Source: an uncultured Flammeovirgaceae bacterium (GTDB lineage: Bacteria > Bacteroidota > Bacteroidia > Cytophagales > Cyclobacteriaceae). From it: DNA of 50,708 nt. A program made the translations under genes and the position numbers. The notes under the pieces are model-generated. The model did no database searches. It was not told the origin of the DNA and saw only the letters and a list, made by a program, of their open reading frames with translations. Where the stretch lies: NCBI GenBank assembly GCA_913045135.1, contig CAJWQD010000013.1:1-50708 (forward strand). Reading direction: 5' to 3'. Positions 19,856-28,988 of this stretch are shown one piece after another. Numbering within the stretch: the stretch's first letter is position 1; each line of letters begins with the position of its first letter.

Positions 19856-21880
19856 TCATACTATTTCTCTTTTAACCATCTGCTCAATCTCAAGCATTTC
19901 ATCTCTCAACCTGGCTGCTTCCACAAAATCTAAATCCTGTGCAGCTTTTTCCATTTTCTTACGGGTCTCAAGGCCAAACTTCTTGAGCTGATTCAAGTCC
20001 ATATATGCCACCACAGGATCTGCTGCAATAGAGGGACTAGTACTGCTTTGATAATTTTTAGAGTCTTTTTTACTATCTGCTGCCGAAGTCTGGATCATGA
20101 TGGCATCTCGATCTTTTAATATGGTTTGAGGTATAATATTGTGCTTATCATTAAATATTTTTTGAATTACCCTTCGTCTTGAAGTTTCATCTATTGCTCG
20201 TTGCATAGATCCGGTCATTTTATCTCCATACATAATGACCAATCCATGGTCATTTCTTGCTGCACGACCAATTGTTTGAATCAAGGACCTTTCATTTCTT
20301 AAAAACCCTTCCTTATCAGCATCCATAATGGCTACTAAAGAAACTTCTGGAATATCCAATCCTTCTCTGAGTAAATTAACGCCGACTAAAACATCAAAGA
20401 CTCCCAATCGTAATTCTCTTAATATTTCAACACGATCCAAAGTGGCCACCTCACTGTGCATATATTTTGTCTTTATTCCCATTTGAGATAAGTACTTGCA
20501 AAGTTCCTCGGCCATACGCTTAGTTATAGTAGTTACTAAAATACGATCTCCTATTTGTATTCTCTTTGAAATTTCTTCCATCAAATCGTCGACTTGATTT
20601 TGGGTAGGTCTTACCTCAATCACCGGATCTAATAATCCGGTAGGTCTGATTAATTGCTCAACTACAACCCCATCGGAGGCGCGTAGCTCGTAATCAGCGG
20701 GTGTGGCACTAACATAAATGGTCTGACCTATTAAGTCTTCAAATTCGGTAAAAGTCAACGGTCGATTATCGAGTGCTGAAGGTAGCCTAAATCCATATTC
20801 GACTAAATTGACTTTTCGACTGCGATCTCCACCCCACATGGCACGCACTTGGGGGATGGATACATGACTCTCATCAATGAACATTAAAAAATCATCGGGA
20901 AAATAATCAATTAGACAAAAAGGCCTTGATCCTGGATTTCTTTTGTCAAAATATCTCGAATAATTTTCTACCCCAGAGCAGTATCCAATCTCTCTAATCA
21001 TCTCGAGATCAAATTCTGTTCGCTCCTTAATTCTTTTAGCTTCTAAAAAACGTCTATCTTCTTCAAAAAACTGTACCTGCTTAACCAAGTCCTCTTGTAT
21101 CTCTCGAATGACACTTTTAAGATGATCCTTTCCTGTTACAAAAAGATTTGCAGGAAATATAGTAATTAATTTCTCATCTGAAATTTTAATCCCTGAAAAG
21201 GGATCAATTCTTTGAATCGATTCCAACTCGTCCCCCCAAAAAATGAAGCGATAAGCAAAATCAGCATAGGCTACAAACACGTCTATGGTATCCCCTTTCA
21301 CCCTGAAAGTCCCTCGCCTAAATTCAGTTTCTGTTCTGTTATAAAGAATGTCGACCAACTTTAATAAAAATATATTACGCGGTATTTGATCTCCTTGCTC
21401 GATGTGTATAACATGTTTACCAAATTCCTCTGGATTGCCAATTCCATATATACAGGAAACAGAAGCAATGACAATGATATCCCGCCTTCCGGATAGTAAG
21501 GCTGAAGAGGCACTCAACCGTAATTTTTCTATCTCATCATTGATAGATAAATCTTTTTCTATATAGATATTGGTTGTGGGTATGTAAGCCTCTGGCTGAT
21601 AATAATCGTAGTAAGATATAAAATACTCGACTGCATTTTCAGGAAAAAAACTCTTAAACTCACCATATAATTGAGCGGCTAAAGTTTTATTGTGGCAGAG
21701 AATTAAACTAGGTCGTCCTGATTGTGCAATGACGTTGGCCATCGTAAAGGTTTTACCTGAACCCGTTACCCCCAAAAGGGTTTGATTTGATTCCTGAGAT
21801 TCAATTCCTTGAACAAGTTTTTTTATCGCGACAGGTTGGTCTCCTGTGGGTTGAAAATCGGAGATTAGCTTGAACTTCAT
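19856..21880 (-). CDS. uvrB: Excinuclease ABC subunit UvrB
   Basis: Damage verification subunit of nucleotide excision repair. In 674 residues: FQPTGDQPVAI, Walker A GVTGSGKTFTMANV, the beta-hairpin segment YYDYYQPEAYIP, the DEAH-like box FIDESHVSIPQ, helicase motifs YVSATPADYE and LLREGLDIPEVSLV, QTIGRAARN, and the C-terminal UVR motif (LRKKMEKAAQDLDFVEAARLRDEM region) that binds UvrC. Complete, cytoplasmic. It starts two bases after the aroE stop, the last gene of a five-gene run. Confidence 0.97.
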   Translation of the reverse strand: MKFKLISDFQPTGDQPVAIKKLVQGIESQESNQTLLGVTGSGKTFTMANVIAQSGRPSLILCHNKTLAAQLYGEFKSFFPENAVEYFISYYDYYQPEAYIPTTNIYIEKDLSINDEIEKLRLSASSALLSGRRDIIVIASVSCIYGIGNPEEFGKHVIHIEQGDQIPRNIFLLKLVDILYNRTETEFRRGTFRVKGDTIDVFVAYADFAYRFIFWGDELESIQRIDPFSGIKISDEKLITIFPANLFVTGKDHLKSVIREIQEDLVKQVQFFEEDRRFLEAKRIKERTEFDLEMIREIGYCSGVENYSRYFDKRNPGSRPFCLIDYFPDDFLMFIDESHVSIPQVRAMWGGDRSRKVNLVEYGFRLPSALDNRPLTFTEFEDLIGQTIYVSATPADYELRASDGVVVEQLIRPTGLLDPVIEVRPTQNQVDDLMEEISKRIQIGDRILVTTITKRMAEELCKYLSQMGIKTKYMHSEVATLDRVEILRELRLGVFDVLVGVNLLREGLDIPEVSLVAIMDADKEGFLRNERSLIQTIGRAARNDHGLVIMYGDKMTGSMQRAIDETSRRRVIQKIFNDKHNIIPQTILKDRDAIMIQTSAADSKKDSKNYQSSTSPSIAADPVVAYMDLNQLKKFGLETRKKMEKAAQDLDFVEAARLRDEMLEIEQMVKREIV

Positions 21881-21882
21881 TC

Positions 21883-22623
21883 TTATTTATTCCAAATTTC
21901 CCATGACTTTTCGGCTTGTAAAATTAACATTTCTAGACCATTTTTAGTTCGTGCATTATGTAGCCTTCCTTGTCTAATAAAAAAAGTATTCTCAGGATTA
22001 TAAATCAAATCAAAACAGTAGTGATTATGGCCAATGCTCTCGTAAGAAATCGGGGGACCATCCTCAATATTGGGAGACATCCCTATTGGCGTAGTATTGA
22101 TGAGCAAATGATACCGATTGATAATCGATGGATCTTGACTTAATTGCGAATAAGTAAAATCTCCTCTTGTTATTTCACGGGAAACAATTTTAAAAGGAAT
22201 ATTGAGGGCCCTTAAACCTGCCTGAACTGCTAAACTCGAGCCGCCCGATCCGAAAATCAAAGCCTCTAATTCAACTCCCATCAACCAAGTCTTCAAAGAT
22301 TCTTTGAAACCAAAAACATCCGAATTAAATCCTATGAGTTTATTCCCTTTTCTTTTGACCACATTGACTGCTTTGACACTTGCTGCTGAAACATCTATTT
22401 TGTCTAAAAATGACATTACCTCTATTTTATAAGGAATAGTGACATTGACCCCTTCCAAATCTGGATAACGATCCCAAATTTGGGTAAATCCACTTAGGCT
22501 TTCTATTTCAAAAACGTCATATCTATGAGAGTGGGAAATATTAAGCTCTTCAAACTTTTTTGAAAAATACTTCTGCGAAAAAGAATGTCCTAAAGGATAA
22601 CCAACAAGTCCGTAACGCTTCAT
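21883..22623 (-). CDS. aroE: Shikimate dehydrogenase
   Basis: NADPH-dependent reduction of 3-dehydroshikimate in the chorismate pathway. The 246-residue protein shows the substrate loop GYPLGHSFSQ, the catalytic lysine motif GVNVTIPYKIEV, AVNVV, GFNSDVFGF, and the shortened Rossmann glycine motif FGSGGSSLAV, then NTTPIGMSP and FDLIYNPENTFFIRQG. It lies 67 bases after the DUF368 gene and two before uvrB, and supplies the same pathway as the tyrA unit at 4110. Confidence 0.93.
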   Translation of the reverse strand: MKRYGLVGYPLGHSFSQKYFSKKFEELNISHSHRYDVFEIESLSGFTQIWDRYPDLEGVNVTIPYKIEVMSFLDKIDVSAASVKAVNVVKRKGNKLIGFNSDVFGFKESLKTWLMGVELEALIFGSGGSSLAVQAGLRALNIPFKIVSREITRGDFTYSQLSQDPSIINRYHLLINTTPIGMSPNIEDGPPISYESIGHNHYCFDLIYNPENTFFIRQGRLHNARTKNGLEMLILQAEKSWEIWNK

Positions 22624-22690
22624 GTAAAATGATTTAAAGTATGTTACAAAGATAATATCTATAACTTATGATAATGTTGTATACTTGTTA

Positions 22691-23581
22691 TTAGCCCTTT
22701 GTTCCCAGGCGTTCTATTCCAGAAACCACAATAAACCCTAACAGTATAAGCCCTACTCCAATGATCATCTCGTAATCAAAACTTGGAAAGTACCAATCAT
22801 AACCTACCGCTTTTTCCCGTGTTTCGATTTTTATGTAGTGGGTCGTTTTCCAAGGCCAAATTATCAAAAGTGACCCCACTACAAAGCCAGTCAATAAGCT
22901 AATAGTAGCATCTTGGAAATGATCAAAAAAATAATTTAATAACCTTGAAAAAATAATTAAACCCAATAAACATCCTAGAACAAAAGGAATCAAAAATTTA
23001 AAATTGAGGTGACTGATAGACTGAAGCATTAAAGCGTAATTACCCATTAGTAAAAGTACATATGAGCCTGATAGTCCTGGCAGAATCATGCTAGAAACGG
23101 CTACTATACCACATAACACAACATAAGCCCAATGATCATTGGCTTCCATAGGCGTAAGAAGCGCTACAGAGACGGCAAACGAGCATCCAATGAAAAAAGT
23201 AATTAGAACACTCAAGGAAAATTTACTTATTTGTCTTCCTACCCCTAAACTAGATGCAACAACCAGTCCAAAGAAAAAAGCCAGAGTAAATGTTTCATAA
23301 TACTTTATTATGTATTCTAATATGTGAGCCAAACTAAAAATACTCAAGGCAATACCTGAGAAAAGTATGGACAAAAACTTCAAGTCTGTTTTTCCTACAA
23401 TCTCCCGAAAATGACCCTGTCTAAATAATTTCAAAATGGAAAGATCAAATGATTTTAAAGCTTTTATTAACCTCTCATATATGCCAGAAATAAAAGCTAT
23501 TGTCCCACCAGAAACGCCTGGAATTACATTTGCAGCACCCATAGCAAATCCTTTAAGAAAAAGCCCCGCTTCTTTTTTCAC
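22691..23581 (-). CDS. DUF368 membrane protein (PopT-type undecaprenyl-phosphate translocase)
   Basis: A polytopic protein of 296 residues with about eight membrane spans. The DUF368 signature is at the start: LKGFAMGAANVIPGVSGGTIAFISGIYERLI; a second repeat GIVAVSSMILPGLSGSYVLLLMGNYALML occurs near residues 150-180, giving an inverted-repeat design. Some DUF368 proteins recycle undecaprenyl phosphate across the inner membrane for cell-wall and glycan synthesis; that role is inferred here from family. It starts four bases after the ComA-like stop. Confidence 0.85.
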   Translation of the reverse strand: MKKEAGLFLKGFAMGAANVIPGVSGGTIAFISGIYERLIKALKSFDLSILKLFRQGHFREIVGKTDLKFLSILFSGIALSIFSLAHILEYIIKYYETFTLAFFFGLVVASSLGVGRQISKFSLSVLITFFIGCSFAVSVALLTPMEANDHWAYVVLCGIVAVSSMILPGLSGSYVLLLMGNYALMLQSISHLNFKFLIPFVLGCLLGLIIFSRLLNYFFDHFQDATISLLTGFVVGSLLIIWPWKTTHYIKIETREKAVGYDWYFPSFDYEMIIGVGLILLGFIVVSGIERLGTKG

Positions 23582-23585
23582 TAAA

Positions 23586-24347
23586 CTAGATAGTTAAATG
23601 ATCGTGAAACGTATCTCCTCGTAGACCGAGTCTTATGGTTTCTAGTGGGATCACCTCATTGGTGGCAATGTTACCGAGGTTGACATTGGTTCCACATAAT
23701 TTAATAAACCAAACTTGCTGAGATTTTTGAGGTGCTTCCCATAGAATTTTATCCTTAGGTATTTGAGTTAAAATTTCTTCAACTAATCCCTGCCTTACCT
23801 CACCAGAATTTCTAAAAAGTCCCACATTACCACTTTCTCTTGCTTCCCCGATGACTTTCCATGCGCCAGCATCTAGTTCAGTATGCATCTGATCAATCCA
23901 CTTATATGGAGGAATAATTTTCGCTGCATCCTTAGAACCCACTTCGCTAAGTACCGTATAATTTTTTGATATCCTCTGAATAAAATCACATTTTTCGTCA
24001 TGATTCATGGTGATCGACCCATCACTAACTTCTACATGCTCTAAATTATATTTATCCACTAACCTCATGAAATCATCAAATTGATCCCTGATCACAAAAG
24101 CTTCAAAAAGAGTTCCTCCAAAATAACAAGGTATACCAGTATTTTGATATAACTTGATTTTTTTATCAAGTTGAGAAGTGACATAAGAAGTTGCCCAGCC
24201 TAGCTTCACAATATCAATAAATTCTCCCGAGGATTCAATCATGTCTTCTGCTTCACGAATCGAAAGTCCCTTATCCATTACCATAGTATATCCTGACTCA
24301 CGGGGTTTTTGAGTTCGTTCAGGGATATTCTTTAAAAAGTAGTTCAT
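23586..24347 (-). CDS. Phosphosulfolactate synthase (ComA-like)
   Basis: A TIM-barrel protein of 253 residues with the ComA pattern: an N-terminal KPRESGYTMVMDKGL, FIDIVKLGWATSYV, IPCYFGGTLFEAFV, VEVSDGSITM, VLSEVGSKDA, the GEARESG.VGLF segment and C-terminal ETIRLGLRGDTF. In methanogens the enzyme adds sulfite to phosphoenolpyruvate, giving phosphosulfolactate for coenzyme M. In Bacteroidota it more likely feeds sulfolactate or sulfonate metabolism, possibly sulfonolipid-related (inference). It is sandwiched between a TPR protein and DUF368 with spacings of 52 and 4 bases. Confidence 0.8.
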   Translation of the reverse strand: MNYFLKNIPERTQKPRESGYTMVMDKGLSIREAEDMIESSGEFIDIVKLGWATSYVTSQLDKKIKLYQNTGIPCYFGGTLFEAFVIRDQFDDFMRLVDKYNLEHVEVSDGSITMNHDEKCDFIQRISKNYTVLSEVGSKDAAKIIPPYKWIDQMHTELDAGAWKVIGEARESGNVGLFRNSGEVRQGLVEEILTQIPKDKILWEAPQKSQQVWFIKLCGTNVNLGNIATNEVIPLETIRLGLRGDTFHDHLTI

Positions 24348-24399
24348 TTTTGAAAGTAAAATTAAGTGCGAAATTACGTTATTTTAAGATCCAATACAC

Positions 24400-25803
24400 T
24401 CATTGACCGTCTTTTCTATACTTGTCTATAATTTTGAAAAGTGCTTTTTGTATTGTTAAGTCCTCGAAAAAATTATAAACTTGCGCATGCCCCTCATAAT
24501 TTAAGATAAGTGCTTGTTCCAAAATGACCATGGCTTCTTTATATTTTCCATAAGCCAATAAATAAACGGCCTTTCGATATAAATATTCAGATCCGTCAGG
24601 GGTATCCGATAATGCCATCTCTATGATATTCAATGCTTTTTTATAATCTCCTTGATCGTAATAAATACAAGACCAATCCAACCAAACAGCAGAAGTAACA
24701 GGTTCTAATTGACTTAGTTGCTCATAGATTTCTATCGATGAAACACTGTTCCCTAAACTGTATTCTGATTCTGCCAATGACTTAAGATATGATGTATTGA
24801 GTGGATCAATTTTTATAGCTTTTTTAAAAAAATGCGTGGCTTCTAACCAGTTCTCTTTGAACGCAAAACAAGTCCCTACTCCAAACGATGCCTGATGATA
24901 TAAAGGATCAATTTTAGAGGCTTTAGTGTAATAACGAATACTTATTTCATACTGACCCATTTTTTCATAAGAGGCTCCTATGTGACAATAAAGTTCAGGG
25001 CTAGGCCCTTCATATTCCAAGGTTAATAAATAGGAAGCTATGGCTTTATCGTATTTTTCGAGGTTCAAATACGTATTACCCATATTGAAATGTGCGCTGC
25101 TGAAAGTTTCATCAATAGCAATGGAAAACTCATATGCATCTATGGCTTTGTTAAATTTCTTAAGCTTGTTATACACAATTCCCATGTTGTACCAGGCGTA
25201 TTCGGAATACGGATCTGCATCTATAAACCTTTTATAATAAGGAATACTTTTTTCTAAAGTACCCATGATTTCTAAACAATAAGTTAATTCATAAAGTACA
25301 CTCTCATTATTTAAATTAAATTGAATAGCCTCTTTATAGGTCTCAATTGCTTTTTCAAAATCCTCTAATCCCTGATAAGCCATACCTATTTGATAGAGAA
25401 TTTCATCCCGATCTTCTGACATGGGAAGTATTTTTTTAAAACAGGCTACGGAAGACAAATATTCTCCTGAAATGGTGTGCAATGAACCTTTTTGCATCAA
25501 TAGATCTACATCACTAGGTGCATAGATTAAGGCTGCGTCTATGCAAGATATAGCTTCCGAGAGTCTACCTGTCCTGGTTAAAATTTCAGCTTTATCTGCG
25601 ATAAGATCAGTAGAATATTCGTATTGCTTCAATCCTAAATCACAAGCCTTCAGTGCCCACTTCATTTTATCTGATTCTAGATAAAAATTGATTATAGTCA
25701 AAAAATCGTCCTCATCAAAATATTGATTATCGCCCATCTTTAAATGTATTTCAAATCTTTTGATTAACTCTTTTTCTTCTTTTTTTCTATAATGTTCCAT
25801 CAT
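24400..25803 (-). CDS. TPR-repeat protein
   Basis: A 467-residue protein built almost entirely of tetratricopeptide repeats (about twelve 34-residue helical hairpins, with A/G-Y-xx-P-like signatures such as AWYNMGIVYNKLKKFNKAIDAY). There is no signal peptide or membrane span, so it is probably a cytoplasmic scaffold. The head is a charged helix (EHYRKKEEKELIKRFEIH). The start may be Met1 or Met2. It is the first gene of the TPR-comA-DUF368-aroE-uvrB run and diverges from hflX across about 350 bases. The binding partner is unknown. Confidence 0.85.
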   Translation of the reverse strand: MMEHYRKKEEKELIKRFEIHLKMGDNQYFDEDDFLTIINFYLESDKMKWALKACDLGLKQYEYSTDLIADKAEILTRTGRLSEAISCIDAALIYAPSDVDLLMQKGSLHTISGEYLSSVACFKKILPMSEDRDEILYQIGMAYQGLEDFEKAIETYKEAIQFNLNNESVLYELTYCLEIMGTLEKSIPYYKRFIDADPYSEYAWYNMGIVYNKLKKFNKAIDAYEFSIAIDETFSSAHFNMGNTYLNLEKYDKAIASYLLTLEYEGPSPELYCHIGASYEKMGQYEISIRYYTKASKIDPLYHQASFGVGTCFAFKENWLEATHFFKKAIKIDPLNTSYLKSLAESEYSLGNSVSSIEIYEQLSQLEPVTSAVWLDWSCIYYDQGDYKKALNIIEMALSDTPDGSEYLYRKAVYLLAYGKYKEAMVILEQALILNYEGHAQVYNFFEDLTIQKALFKIIDKYRKDGQ

Positions 25804-26155
25804 GCTTATTTAAGAATTAATGAATATTCAAATTAAATCATTTTAAAACACTACTAAAATGATAGCAATAAAAGTTATCCACTAATTAGGCGGTAAAAAA
25901 TTTAATTTACTAACATTTAGCCCGTTCCTACGCTATATTAATACCATAATGGGTTCTTTTAGACTAGACAGCTGTATTTAAACTAATATTTAGTGCTATT
26001 GGGAAAGAATTTATCAAGTGGTTGTTCACGTCCTTAATAATAAGAGGTCAAAATACAAAATTCTAGGAAATTTGAAGATAATTGTTTTAGAAAAATTTGA
26101 CTCAACTCTACAGTATTAAAATATAATTTAAGAATTTCGTGTTTTCAAAGAGAAT
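25804..26155. other. Divergent intergenic region, TPR gene / hflX
   Basis: A 352-base AT-rich spacer between two divergent genes. It must hold both promoters, but no full TAnnTTTG match with a spaced TTTG was found. No ORF, RNA or repeat was seen. Confidence 0.5.
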
Positions 26156-27298
26156 ATGAGTAAGTACTACCAAACTAACAAAAAGACGGAGCTAGGTGTA
26201 TTGATTGCGGTAGTTGAAAAACAAGCTACGGACAAACTAGTCAAAGAGCATTTGGATGAGTTGGCTTTTCTCGCTCAAACCCTAAATATTAAAGTGTGCC
26301 AAACATTTGTTCAAAAAATTGAACGGCCTGACAAAAGAACGTATGTAAGAAGTGGTAAACTGGCAGAAATACAGTCTATTATTAAAATGGAAAATATTAA
26401 TATAATTATTTTTGATGATGAGCTATCTCCGTCTCAGCTCAGAAATATTGAGAATGAAATAAAAATAAAAGTTTATGATCGCAGCTTATTGATTCTAGAT
26501 ATTTTTCTTCGAAGGGCGCAAACTGCTCAGGCGAAAATCCAGGTACAATTGGCTCGATTCCAATATTTGTTGCCGAGGTTGACCAGAATGTGGACACATT
26601 TGGAAAGACAAAGAGGAGGGAGAGGAACTAGAGGAGGAGCTGGAGAAAAGGAAATTGAAACAGATAAAAGGATGGTACGCGATCGCATTACCCTTTTGAA
26701 AAAACAGTTAAACAAAGTAGAACTTCAAGCAAGTACACGACGAAAATCCCGAAACGGCATTGTCCGAATTGCTTTGGTTGGATATACCAATGCTGGTAAA
26801 TCTTCATTAATGAATTTACTTGGAAAAGAATGTTTATATACCAAGGATGAACTGTTTGCCACTGTTGATTCTACCGTAAGAAAAGTTGTTATTAATAACC
26901 TACCTTTTTTACTTTCTGACACCGTAGGTTTTATCCGAAAACTCCCTTATGATCTAATTGCCTCATTTAAATCAACCCTAGCCGAGGTTAGGGAAGCAGA
27001 CTTATTATTACACATTATAGATATTTCTAGCCCCGCATATGAAGATCACATTAAGGTGGTAGAACAAACGCTTGTGGAGCTCGGTGGAAATCAGATAAAG
27101 AGAATCAATATTTACAACAAAATTGATCAATTGTCTGAAGAAACGCCTCATCTTGAAAATGGTACTAAACAAAAATCTATCATGATCTCTGCCAAAACTC
27201 GGCAAAACTTACCCGCTTTGAAAAATCTGATTTTTGAAGAGGCCTTTAAAGAGCATATTAAAATGTATCCCAACTATATACAACCACAATCCTTTTAG
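26156..27298 (+). CDS. hflX: Ribosome-associated GTPase HflX
   Basis: A GTPase that splits stalled or hibernating 70S ribosomes. The 380 residues hold the N-terminal HflX domain (RTYVRSGKLAEIQ, IIFDDELSPSQLRNIE, IQVQLARFQYLLPRL, and the glycine-rich ERQRGGRGTRGGAGEKE), a helical linker, and a G domain with G1 GYTNAGKSSLMN, G3 DTVGFIRKLP, and G4 NKID. Full length for the family. Confidence 0.95.
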   Translation: MSKYYQTNKKTELGVLIAVVEKQATDKLVKEHLDELAFLAQTLNIKVCQTFVQKIERPDKRTYVRSGKLAEIQSIIKMENINIIIFDDELSPSQLRNIENEIKIKVYDRSLLILDIFLRRAQTAQAKIQVQLARFQYLLPRLTRMWTHLERQRGGRGTRGGAGEKEIETDKRMVRDRITLLKKQLNKVELQASTRRKSRNGIVRIALVGYTNAGKSSLMNLLGKECLYTKDELFATVDSTVRKVVINNLPFLLSDTVGFIRKLPYDLIASFKSTLAEVREADLLLHIIDISSPAYEDHIKVVEQTLVELGGNQIKRINIYNKIDQLSEETPHLENGTKQKSIMISAKTRQNLPALKNLIFEEAFKEHIKMYPNYIQPQSF

Positions 27299-27339
27299 AT
27301 TACCCAAAGATGTCTATTTTTACGAAAATAATATGATTT

Positions 27340-27411
27340 GGTCCCGTAGTTCAACGGATAGAATAGGAGTTTCCTAAACTCTAGATGCAAGTTCGATTCT
27401 TGCCGGGATCA
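27340..27411 (+). tRNA. tRNA-Arg (anticodon CCT)
   Basis: A complete 72-base cloverleaf without encoded CCA. The acceptor stem is GGTCCCG paired with CGGGATC (one G-U), then discriminator A at 27411. The anticodon stem GGAGT/ACTCT closes the loop TTCCTAA, giving anticodon CCT, which reads AGG. The T arm is GCAAG-TTCGATT-CTTGC. It lies 41 bases after hflX. Confidence 0.93.
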
Positions 27412-28085
27412 CTTTTAAATCATAAGACCATCGGTACACCTCCTGCCACTCTTATTAAGCGTTTGTGAAAACTTTGATTACTAATTTATGCCTCTCATTT
27501 ATGAGTTGCCAATCCAACTTTGATGAAAATCCGAAATTGCTTACGGAAGTGATTTATTTAGAATCACGGTGACATGAAACTCTCAAAAAATAATTATTTT
27601 TAAGCTAGAAATTTCAGTTTATTCCTGAACCAGGAAAAAATACCTTTACTTTTTATTTCTCTATTTTAGGCGTAACAAATGATTTTAATTAAATTTTTAA
27701 ATATCAGAAAAATATTTTAAAATCTATTTTTATTGAAATTTAATTTATAATCAAAACATCTGAGACTAGTCCAGACTAACATTGGTGCTAATTAATTTGA
27801 TTTTACCAATTTTTAATTGCAAATTCCAGCAATTTATTTTGACAAGACCTCTTTTTATCTCACTAATCAACCAATGTAAATTGATCTACGTTTTAAAAAA
27901 AATAGATGTAGAGGAATTATACTTTATGTAATGATATACACCCTTTTGTTTGAAGTTGGTATCTTTAATTATGATCAATGAATTTGCATTTACTATTAAC
28001 TAAATTGGTTTTAATATCTTATTTGAAAATAGTAGGGGAAAAAACGAGAAAACAAAAAAACAAAATTAAACATTCAATCTAGCAT
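27412..28085. other. AT-rich gap after tRNA-Arg
   Basis: About 670 bases without a convincing gene. A GTG-initiated 35-codon frame (27465-27572) reads like the front of a lipoprotein (lipobox region LSFMSC, then QSNFDENPKLLTEVIYLESR), and may be the stump of a lost gene. The remainder is very AT-rich, with no RNA gene or repeat seen. The 3' end must hold the promoter of the ABC operon. Confidence 0.5.
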
Positions 28086-28970
28086 ATGCATAAATTAATT
28101 ATCAAAGACCTTTCAAAAACTTATGCCAATGGAGTCAAAGCCCTCGATAAAATATCTATTGAAATAGAAAATGGCTTATTTGGTTTGTTAGGACCAAATG
28201 GAGCTGGGAAATCTTCTCTTATGCGTACTCTCGCAACACTTCAAGAAGCAGACAGCGGCTCAGCGAAAATCAATGAAATTGATATTTTTCAGCAACCTCA
28301 TGAACTACGACAAGTATTAGGATACCTGCCCCAAGAGTTTGGTGTCTATCCCCGAATCAGTGCGGAACAGTTACTGGACCATTTGGCAATCCTCAAAGGT
28401 ATTATCAATTCCTCAGAACGAAAAGGAGTGGTGAAATACTTGTTAAATAAAGTCAACTTATATGACCAAAGAAAAAAAAGTGTGAAAGGATTTTCGGGAG
28501 GTATGAAGCAAAGGATAGGAATTGCCCAAACTTTATTGGGTAATCCCAAACTAATTATAGTTGATGAACCTACTGCAGGTTTAGATCCTGGAGAAAGAAA
28601 TCGATTTTATAATTTATTAGCAGATGTTGGTAAGGAAGTCATCGTAATTCTTTCAACCCATATTGTGGATGATGTCCGCGAGCTTTGTACAAAAATGGCC
28701 ATAATGAACGGGGGACGTATTGTCTATCATGGTACCCCTGATGAGGCAATGAATACTTTACAAGGGAAAGTATACCAAAAAATAGTAAGCAGAGAGACCT
28801 TAGATGCTTATGCCGAAAAATATCAAATTATATCCAATAAAATGGTAGGTGGAAAGCCGCTTATTCATATCTATAGTGATACCGATCCGAAAAATAATTT
28901 TGAGGAAGTCAAACCCAATCTTGAAGATGTTTTCTTTTCGAAAATCAATACATCTCATCAACTTGTCTAA
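28086..28970 (+). CDS. ABC transporter ATP-binding protein
   Basis: The nucleotide-binding subunit of 294 residues: Walker A GPNGAGKSS (36-44), Q-loop LPQEFG, signature FSGGMKQRIGIAQ, Walker B LIIVDEPTAGLDP and the switch STHIVDD. The C-terminal extension (from about residue 220) is typical of ATPases that pair with large ABC-2 permeases. The next gene, 18 bases on, encodes the matching permease fused to an M1 peptidase, so the two form one complex at the inner membrane. The substrate is unknown. Confidence 0.92.
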   Translation: MHKLIIKDLSKTYANGVKALDKISIEIENGLFGLLGPNGAGKSSLMRTLATLQEADSGSAKINEIDIFQQPHELRQVLGYLPQEFGVYPRISAEQLLDHLAILKGIINSSERKGVVKYLLNKVNLYDQRKKSVKGFSGGMKQRIGIAQTLLGNPKLIIVDEPTAGLDPGERNRFYNLLADVGKEVIVILSTHIVDDVRELCTKMAIMNGGRIVYHGTPDEAMNTLQGKVYQKIVSRETLDAYAEKYQIISNKMVGGKPLIHIYSDTDPKNNFEEVKPNLEDVFFSKINTSHQLV

Positions 28971-28988
28971 GCATTAAACTTAGCTTTT

